A stretch of DNA of 11,273 bases from UBA5336 sp039198685 (GTDB lineage: Bacteria; Pseudomonadota; Alphaproteobacteria; Caulobacterales; Hyphomonadaceae): the NCBI GenBank assembly GCA_039198685.1, contig JBCCTK010000101.1, forward strand, positions 1-11,273. Reading direction: 5' to 3'. Shown one piece after another: positions 1-5,163 of this stretch. Under the pieces are notes generated by a model. It saw nothing but the letters and a program-made list of their open reading frames with translations. It was not told the DNA's origin and made no database searches. The position numbers were made by a program, and so were the translations under genes. The number at the start of each line of letters is the position of its first letter. The first letter of the stretch is position 1.

Positions 1-1
1 G

Positions 2-1240
2 CCCCAAGCTGATGGGAGTTATAAAATCTCCGGCCAGAAAATCTGGATTTCGGGTGGTGAGCAGGACCTGACTGAAAACATCATCCACCTCGTCCTCGCC
101 CGAATTGAAGGCGCCCCTGAAGGCATAAAGGGCATTTCTCTGTTTGTTGTTCCAAAGTTCATCGTCAATGAAGATGGATCCCTCGGCGATCGCAATGACG
201 CCTCCTGCGGCGGCCTGGAAGAGAAAATGGGCATCCACGGCAACGCCACATGTGTGATGAATTATGACGAAGCGACGGGCTGGCTCGTCGGTGAAGAGCA
301 CAAGGGCATGCGCACCATGTTCGTCATGATGAACGAAGCACGCCTTGGCGTTGGCCTGCAAGGTCTGGCCCAGGCCGAAGTGGCCTACCAGAACGCTGTA
401 GACTTCGCGAAAGATCGCCGTCAGGGCAGAGCGCTCACGGGGACGGCGGAGGCCGACAAGCCTGCAGACCCCATCATCGTTCACCCCGATGTGCGCCGCA
501 TGCTGATGGACCAAAAAGCCTTCATCGAAGGCGCCAGAGCATTCACCTATTGGACCGCACTTTATGGCGACCTTTTGCACAAATCGCCCGATGAGAAAGT
601 GCGCGAAAAGGCCGGCGACTACATGGCGCTCATGACCCCCGTCATCAAAGCCTTCCTGACCGACCGCGGCTACAAGGCCTGTAATGACGGCCTGCAACTG
701 CATGGTGGCTCCGGCTTCACCAAGGAATGGGGCATGGAGCAATTCGTTCGCGATTGCCGAATCACCCTGATCTATGAGGGCACGAACGGCGTTCAGGCGC
801 TTGACCTGGTGGGCCGCAAATTGGCGGCTGACGGCGGACGCGCCATCTTCACGTTCTTTGCCGAAGTAGACGATTACACCAGCCAGCACGAAGGTAACCA
901 AGCGCTTGCGCCGTTCATCGAAGGCCTGAAATCGGCCAAGGGTGAGCTCCAGGAAGCGACCCAATGGCTGATGCAGAACGGCATGTCGGACTTCAACAAT
1001 GCCGGCGCCTCTTCCAATGATTATCTGCACCTCTTCGGCCTCACGGCACTGGCCTATATGTGGGCACAGATGGCGGAAGTTGCGATGGCGAAAGCCGACA
1101 GCGGCGATCCCTACTACGACACAAAGGTGAAGACCGGTCGCTACTTCATGGACCGCATCCTGCCAGACACAGCGGCACACCTGGCCAAGGTCAAGGCGGG
1201 AGCAGACACGATGATGGCGCTGGACGCCGAGGCGTTCTAG
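2..1240 (+). CDS. Acyl-CoA dehydrogenase, long DmdC-type, 5' end missing
   Basis: This is the C-terminal 412 residues of an FAD-dependent acyl-CoA dehydrogenase. The frame is open from base 2, so the start lies upstream of the window. The visible part begins in the middle beta domain (YKISGQKIWISGG). It continues through the C-terminal helical bundle, where QLHGGSGFTKEWGMEQ precedes IYEGTNGVQALDL; the Glu of YEGT (codon 776-778) is the expected catalytic base. About 145 further residues after that match the extra C-terminal domain of the roughly 600-residue subfamily that includes 3-methylmercaptopropionyl-CoA dehydrogenase (DmdC), so about 185 residues are missing. The protein oxidises an acyl-CoA to the trans-2-enoyl-CoA in the cytosol and passes electrons to ETF. 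Many members of this subfamily act on ordinary fatty acyl-CoAs rather than DMSP products, and the beta-oxidation genes downstream favour that role here. Substrate is not readable from the sequence. Confidence 0.93.
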   Translation, partial: PQADGSYKISGQKIWISGGEQDLTENIIHLVLARIEGAPEGIKGISLFVVPKFIVNEDGSLGDRNDASCGGLEEKMGIHGNATCVMNYDEATGWLVGEEHKGMRTMFVMMNEARLGVGLQGLAQAEVAYQNAVDFAKDRRQGRALTGTAEADKPADPIIVHPDVRRMLMDQKAFIEGARAFTYWTALYGDLLHKSPDEKVREKAGDYMALMTPVIKAFLTDRGYKACNDGLQLHGGSGFTKEWGMEQFVRDCRITLIYEGTNGVQALDLVGRKLAADGGRAIFTFFAEVDDYTSQHEGNQALAPFIEGLKSAKGELQEATQWLMQNGMSDFNNAGASSNDYLHLFGLTALAYMWAQMAEVAMAKADSGDPYYDTKVKTGRYFMDRILPDTAAHLAKVKAGADTMMALDAEAF

Positions 1241-1243
1241 GCG

Positions 1244-1440
1244 GTTAAAAGCCGCGAAGCACCTGTCCTCGAAACCGAGCGCCTGGTGCTTCGCCGTTAT
1301 CGGATTGAGTAGTTCCACGCTTTCGCGGCCAATTTCACCGTTTAGCGATCCTTAGTTAACCGGCGGCCAGGCGTCCTGCGCTCACGCTTGGGATCTCTTC
1401 GCTACCCTTGCCACCGGTGGATGGCGGCAGATCACAGCGC
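1244..1440 (+). pseudogene. Decayed GNAT N-acetyltransferase remnant
   Basis: The frame starting at 1244 reads REAPVLETERLVLRRYRIE, then a TAG stop (1310-1312), then FHAFAANFTV, then another TAG (1343-1345). LETERLVLRxY..EDF..FA is the classical N-terminus of RimJ/RimL-type GNAT acetyltransferases, and the first TAG sits where an Asp is usual. In another frame from 1344 the text continues as SDP, a stop, then LTGGQASCAHAWDLFATLATGGW. This parallels the next family stretch, of the form SDP..(I/T)GG.p...eaW..ll...GhW. Two stops and a frameshift lie within about 65 codons, there is no start codon, and the acetyl-CoA-binding C-terminal half is not visible. I read it as a dead, truncated gene. The assignment rests on pattern recognition of a short stretch. 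Confidence 0.6.
1254..1294. repeat. Large hairpin after the acyl-CoA dehydrogenase
   Basis: A perfect 10-bp inverted repeat, GCGAAGCACC (1254-1263) and GGTGCTTCGC (1285-1294), encloses a second 4-bp stem, CTCG (1268-1271) and CGAG (1276-1279), with an AAAC tetraloop. It begins 13 bases after the dehydrogenase stop codon. That position suits transcript termination or 3'-end protection, but no T-run follows, so it is not a classical intrinsic terminator. It also falls inside the GNAT remnant's N-terminal coding stretch and may partly reflect codon composition there. Confidence 0.5.
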
Positions 1441-1748
1441 TTGGACCATCCCCCTCAACAGCAATGATGAATGCGTGGGGTTGTTGTCATTCGCATGAAT
1501 ACCGTACAGTCCCATCTCGAACTTTAGTCCACTGTATAAGAAGGTCATAAAGGCCAACCAATCACACGCGAGGCTCGGGAAGCTGAACGGTAGGTCGCTT
1601 GCGAAGTCATAGGCTAGCCAGATTGTTGTGACTGGATAGTGGGCTCAATTCTTTGTTCTTTCTCCAGAAAAACTGCACAGATTTTTAGTGAGCAACACTT
1701 CCACCAGCAACTACCGGCTCAAATTGTGATATGAAAGCGCTGCCAATC
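1441..1748. other. Intergenic stretch with no assignable gene
   Basis: There is no credible gene with a start codon and ribosome binding site in these roughly 300 bases. The only notable item is a minus-strand open frame spanning 1435-1644 (70 codons between stops, without a proper start), which reads as a plausible but unrecognised peptide and may be another gene remnant. Base composition becomes more A/T-rich towards 1700. The promoter of the small gene that follows should lie here, but I see no convincing -35/-10 pair. Confidence 0.4.
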
Positions 1749-1761
1749 AGGAGTGAGGGCG

Positions 1762-2157
1762 ATGGACCTTTCAAAATTGATTGTTCAGGCGGCTGAGGAA
1801 TTGGAAGCGGCCGTGAGCGAAAGAAGCAATAGCAAAAAGGTAATGAGATTCGAGGAATGCGAAATTGAGGCTAAGGTCTCTCTTTCTGTAACTGCAGCAG
1901 GCAAATTGAATATTGGAATTGTTGAACTGGGCGGCGACGGCGATAGGCAGTCAATGAGCACAATAAGAATGAAGTTTTCTGCGGTTGATCCATCTAAACC
2001 AGTCGAAAAGAATGATGGATCATCATTCAAGTTCGATGGATGGAATGTGTCCACCCCCTGGCCAAACGGCCCGTTTCCCGATCCCGGCGGAGGCGTAGTG
2101 TTAAACCAACCCAAACTAAATGTTCCGACGACGTTCGAACCGAACAAAGACGACTAA
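1762..2157 (+). CDS. Trypco2-like small protein (trypsin-co-occurring domain)
   Basis: This encodes 131 residues starting MDLSKLIVQAAEELE. I chose the ATG at 1762 because AGGAG (1749-1753) lies 8 bases before it; the in-frame GTG at 1753 overlaps that site. Residues 1-20 form an amphipathic helix. Residues 28-75 form a beta-rich part (VMRFEECEIEAKVSLSV, then GKLNIGIVELGGDG and STIRMKFSAVDP). This helix, alternating strands, Gly-rich turn, then T(I/H)R(V/M)(K/R)F layout is what I know from the trypco2 domain, reported in bacterial conflict systems next to trypsin-like proteases. Residues 76-131 are a Pro/Gly/Asn-rich tail, probably disordered, with no obvious homology. There is no signal peptide or membrane segment, so it should be cytosolic. 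No protease or NTPase partner is visible nearby. Its codons (many AAA, AAT, ATT, AGA) are A/T-richer than those of its neighbours, suggesting transfer. Biochemical role unknown. Confidence 0.68.
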   Translation: MDLSKLIVQAAEELEAAVSERSNSKKVMRFEECEIEAKVSLSVTAAGKLNIGIVELGGDGDRQSMSTIRMKFSAVDPSKPVEKNDGSSFKFDGWNVSTPWPNGPFPDPGGGVVLNQPKLNVPTTFEPNKDD

Positions 2158-2175
2158 CGCTTCACTGAGCAAAAC

Positions 2176-2230
2176 TACGGTGCTTCGGAACCGGTTTTCC
2201 CTTAGGGCACCGGTAGCATTTGTTGTTTTA
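2176..2230 (+). terminator. Possible terminator after the trypco2-like gene
   Basis: CGGTGC (2178-2183) pairs with GCACCG (2207-2212), extendable by TA across one bulge. Inside it, GGAA (2187-2190) can pair with TTCC (2197-2200) around the palindrome AACCGGTT. A T-rich stretch, ATTTGTTGTTTT, follows at 2218-2229. The stem is short with a large, partly structured loop, so termination would be modest. It lies 20 bases past the stop of the trypco2-like gene and before the beta-oxidation promoter region. Confidence 0.35.
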
Positions 2231-2240
2231 GAGGACTATG

Positions 2241-2256
2241 TTGACGTGAACGTAAA
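2241..2256. promoter_or_regulatory. LiuR-like (MerR-family) operator candidate
   Basis: TTGACGTGAACGTAAA is a near-perfect palindrome: TTGACGT, two bases, then ACGTAAA, whose complement is TTTACGT, with one mismatched pair. The TT(G/T)ACGT-NN-ACGT(A/C)AA form resembles sites I recall for LiuR-type MerR-family regulators of branched-chain and fatty acyl-CoA catabolism in proteobacteria. It lies 48 bases before the start of the acyl-CoA dehydrogenase that heads the operon, where an operator or promoter would be expected. No regulator gene is in the window, so the link to LiuR is an inference. Confidence 0.45.
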
Positions 2257-2304
2257 CGAAAAGGCGCCGCCTTTAGTGTCCAATGCATTTCGGGAGACGA
2301 AACG

Positions 2305-3480
2305 ATGCAAGCGAGCCCTCTCGATGTGAAACAGCCCGACTGGCGCCAGGACGAAGACATTGTCATCTTCTCAGATGCTGTGGGCCAATTCTTCGAACGC
2401 GAATGCAAGCCCCATGTCGAAGACTGGCGCAAGCAAGGCTATGTGCCCCGCGAGGTTTGGAAAACCGCTGGGGACGCGGGCTTGTTACTCGCCTCAGCGC
2501 CGGAGGAATACGGAGGCGCCGGGGGCGATTTCCGCCATGAAGCGGTCATCATCGAACAACAGCAGTGGAAGGGCATCGATGGCTTTGGTATTTCCCTGCA
2601 CAATGCAATCGTTGCGCCTTACATCACCCACTACGGCACTGAAGAACAAAAGCGCCGCTGGCTGCCAAAATTAGCGTCTGGCGAGATGGTTTGCGCCATC
2701 GCAATGACTGAACCGGGCACGGGCAGCGACCTGCAGAACATCAAGACAACCGCAAAAAAAGACGGCAATGGCTACGTCATCAATGGCTCGAAGACCTTTA
2801 TTTCCAATGGTCAGACCGCAAACCTGATTCTGGTTTGTGCGAAGACAGACCCGAACAAAGGTGCCAAGGGCGTCTCCATCATGGTTGTCGAGACCGACGA
2901 GGTGGAAGGCGATGGCGGGTTTGAGCGCGGCCGAAACCTGAAAAAGATCGGACAGAAGGCCGCCGACACGTCAGAGCTTTTTTTCAATGATGTGAAAGTG
3001 CCGGCCACGGCCTTGCTCGGCGATGCGGAAGGCCAGGGCTTCGTTCAGCTGATGCAACAGCTTCCCCAGGAGCGCCACATCATCGGCCTGCAGGGCATCG
3101 GAATGATCGAGCGCGCGATCACTGAAACGGTTGCCTATGTAAAACAACGAAAGGCGTTTGGCCAATCCATCATGGATTTCCAGAACACCCAGTTCAAACT
3201 GGCCGAGTGCAAGACTGAAGCAACCGTAGCCCGCACCTTTATGGACTATTGCACCGAGCGCTTGCTGGCCGGCGAGCTTGACCCCGCCACGGCGTCGATG
3301 TCGAAGTACTGGGTCTCCGACCTCCAGTGCAAGATCATCGACGAGTGCGTGCAACTCCATGGCGGTTATGGCTACATGGATGAATACCCCATCGCGCAGA
3401 TGTACGCTGATGCCCGCGTCCAGCGCATCTATGGCGGCGCCAATGAAGTCATGAAAATTCTGATCGCGAGGACTCTTTAA
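2305..3480 (+). CDS. Acyl-CoA dehydrogenase, LCAD type (391 aa)
   Basis: This FAD flavoenzyme performs the first oxidation of beta-oxidation, acyl-CoA to trans-2-enoyl-CoA, with ETF as electron acceptor. At 391 residues it is the usual length. The N-terminal helical domain (about 10-125) leads to the FAD/substrate motif AMTEPGTGSD (133-142), the beta domain (145-240) and the C-terminal bundle with QRKAFG (281-286) and LHGGYGYMDEYP (351-362). The Glu at the MCAD-type position is absent: the sequence there is YGGANE (376-381) with Gly. Glu269 in GMIERAI instead aligns with the catalytic Glu of long-chain and isovaleryl-CoA dehydrogenases, so this is an LCAD-like enzyme. GGGAG (2292-2296) stands 8 bases before the ATG. 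It heads the operon and is separated from the thioesterase by 3 bases. Chain-length preference is not readable; a branched-chain substrate is possible. Confidence 0.93.
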   Translation: MQASPLDVKQPDWRQDEDIVIFSDAVGQFFERECKPHVEDWRKQGYVPREVWKTAGDAGLLLASAPEEYGGAGGDFRHEAVIIEQQQWKGIDGFGISLHNAIVAPYITHYGTEEQKRRWLPKLASGEMVCAIAMTEPGTGSDLQNIKTTAKKDGNGYVINGSKTFISNGQTANLILVCAKTDPNKGAKGVSIMVVETDEVEGDGGFERGRNLKKIGQKAADTSELFFNDVKVPATALLGDAEGQGFVQLMQQLPQERHIIGLQGIGMIERAITETVAYVKQRKAFGQSIMDFQNTQFKLAECKTEATVARTFMDYCTERLLAGELDPATASMSKYWVSDLQCKIIDECVQLHGGYGYMDEYPIAQMYADARVQRIYGGANEVMKILIARTL

Positions 3481-3483
3481 TCC

Positions 3484-3915
3484 ATGCCCGATGATCGCGC
3501 CCGCATCCATGAAGTCTTCCCGACACCGGCCAACAGCTCGCTGTCACTCGGGTTCAAGCTGCTCGCGCTCGATATGAGCGCGCTCACCACCCGCGTACAA
3601 TTCGACGGAAAGGCAAACTTCGCCAATCCCGCCGGATATATCCAGGGTGGCTTCCTGTCTGCCATGCTCGACGACACGATTGGGATGCTTGCAACGATGA
3701 AGACGGGCACGGAGAAATTCCCCTCTACCATCGACCTGCACACCACCTTCCTGCGGCCGGTAAAGGTCGGCGCCATCGAGGTTGCTGCGCGCCTGCGAAA
3801 CATCGGGCGCGCCGTCATCTTCGCCGATGCAGAGCTCTATAATACCCGGGGGAAAGAAGCGGCACGCGCGGTCGCCACCCTCGCCATCAACCCGCGCAAA
3901 GCGCCCGCCAGTTAA
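3484..3915 (+). CDS. PaaI-family hotdog thioesterase
   Basis: This is a 143-residue single hotdog-fold protein, the normal size for PaaI-type acyl-CoA thioesterases, which hydrolyse acyl-CoA to free acid and CoA in the cytosol. The helix motif NPAGYIQGGFLSAMLDDTIG (48-67) is diagnostic; Asp63 or Asp64 would be the catalytic acid, and Gln54 replaces the His often seen in the HGG motif, a common variant. LHTTFLRPVKVG (85-96) and the strands after it complete the fold. The gene begins 3 bases after the dehydrogenase stop and lies 25 bases before the thiolase, so it is clearly cotranscribed. It may release CoA from stalled or unusual intermediates of the pathway; this role is inferred from context only. 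Confidence 0.88.
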   Translation: MPDDRARIHEVFPTPANSSLSLGFKLLALDMSALTTRVQFDGKANFANPAGYIQGGFLSAMLDDTIGMLATMKTGTEKFPSTIDLHTTFLRPVKVGAIEVAARLRNIGRAVIFADAELYNTRGKEAARAVATLAINPRKAPAS

Positions 3916-3924
3916 TCAAGTTCC

Positions 3925-3931
3925 AAGGAGG
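3925..3931 (+). promoter_or_regulatory. Ribosome binding site fixing the thiolase start
   Basis: AAGGAGG stands 9 bases before the ATG at 3941 and is a nearly ideal Shine-Dalgarno sequence. It shows that 3941, not the internal ATG at 4026 (which has no such site), is the authentic start, and so exposes the frameshift downstream. CTCC at 3934-3937 could pair with GGAG (3927-3930) across a 3-base loop and partly mask the site. Confidence 0.8.
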
Positions 3932-3940
3932 ACCTCCCCA

Positions 3941-5147
3941 ATGGCCGAAGCTTATATCTACGACGCCGTGCGCACCCCCGCGCGGCAAGGGCAAAGCCTC
4001 TGGCAGCCTGCATGAAATCACCGCGATGAGCCTGGCCACCCAGGCTCTTGAGGCTGTGCGCGACCGCAACGATCTCGATACATCCATCGTCGATGATGTG
4101 GTTCTGGGTTGCGTCTCCCCCGTGGGTGAGCAAGGGGCAGACATTGCCCGCGTCGCCGTACTCAATGCCGATTATGCCGAGACCACCGCCGGTGTGCAGA
4201 TTGACCGGTTCTGCGCGTCCGGCCTGGAAGCTTGCAACATGGCGGCTTCGAAAGTGATCACAGGCGAGGCTGACATGGCCATTGGCGGCGGCGTGGAAGC
4301 CATGTCCCGCGTACCCATGGGCGCATCGGGTGGTGCGTGGTCGTCTGATCCTTCCGTTGCGATCAAAACCTATTTCGCGCCCCAAGGCGTTGGCGCCGAC
4401 ACGATCGCCACGAAGTACGGTTTCTCCCGCGATGATGTGGACGCCTATGCCGTCGAGAGCCAGCAACGCGCGAAACGCGCCTGGGATGAAGGTCGCTTCG
4501 CCAAGTCCATCGTGGCCGTGAAAGACCAGATGGGCGGCACTCAACTCGACCATGACGAGCATATGCGTCCACAGGCGGACATGCAGTCGCTCGCTGGTCT
4601 GAATCCCTCCTTCGCTGGCATGGGCGCCATGGGCTTCGATGAAGTCATCAAGCAGCGCTATCCCGAACTGGAAGAGATCAATCACGTTCACCATGCGGGC
4701 AATAGCTCTGGCATTGTGGATGGCTCAGCCGCTGTGCTTTTCGGTTCGAAAGACGCCGGAGAGCGCACGGGCATGAAACCCCGCGCCCGCATCCGTGCCA
4801 TGGCATCCATCGGCTCCGAGCCAGGAATCATGCTCACGGGACCCACCTATGTGACCGAGAAAGTGCTCAAGAAAGCAGGCATGGAAGTGGGCGACATCGA
4901 CATCTACGAGTTGAATGAGGCCTTCGCCGCGGTCCCCATGCTGATGATGCAACTGCTCGACATTCCCCATGAAAAAATGAACGTGAATGGCGGCGCCATC
5001 GCCATGGGCCACCCCCTCGGAGCCACAGGCGCCATGCTGCTCGGCACCATGGTCGACGAGCTGGAACGTACCGGCAAGGAAACCGCCCTGGTCACGCTCT
5101 GCGTCGGCGCCGGCATGGGCACCGCCACGATCATCGAACGCGTCTAG
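3941..5147 (+). CDS. Thiolase (acetyl-CoA C-acyltransferase), frameshifted near start
   Basis: This enzyme performs the last step of beta-oxidation, cleaving 3-ketoacyl-CoA with CoA. From the ATG at 3941 the frame reads MAEAYIYDAVRTP but then meets a TGA at 4013. Removing one C from the C5 run at 3975-3979 restores RGKGKASGSLHEITAMSLA and gives a normal 401-residue thiolase. In corrected numbering, nucleophilic Cys91 lies in DRFCASG, His357 in GGAIAMGHPLG, and Cys387 in LCVGAGMG; NEAFA is also present, so the catalytic set is complete. The rest of the gene is intact, which favours a sequencing or assembly indel or a very recent mutation. Starting at 4026 would yield 373 residues without the first strand of the fold and without a ribosome binding site. 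FadB-type enzyme follows after 16 bases, the classical functional partner; whether the two form a complex is unknown. Confidence 0.85.
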
Positions 5148-5163
5148 TCTGAAAGTCCGAAAA

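Noticed and set aside
1754..2150. A 120-residue minus-strand open frame opposite the trypco2-like gene
   Set aside because: It lacks a ribosome binding site and any recognisable motif, while the + strand has a good site and a coherent fold pattern.
3912..4694. A 260-residue minus-strand open frame opposite the thiolase
   Set aside because: The + strand carries all thiolase motifs; the minus frame is His/Gly-rich with no recognisable family, typical of an antisense shadow in GC-rich coding DNA.
4987..5163. A longer open frame upstream of the FadB-like enzyme, giving about 59 extra N-terminal residues
   Set aside because: It lies wholly inside the thiolase's coding end in another frame, reads as low-complexity Pro/Ser/Ala, and the enzyme family starts at the MNLETFKWDV position.
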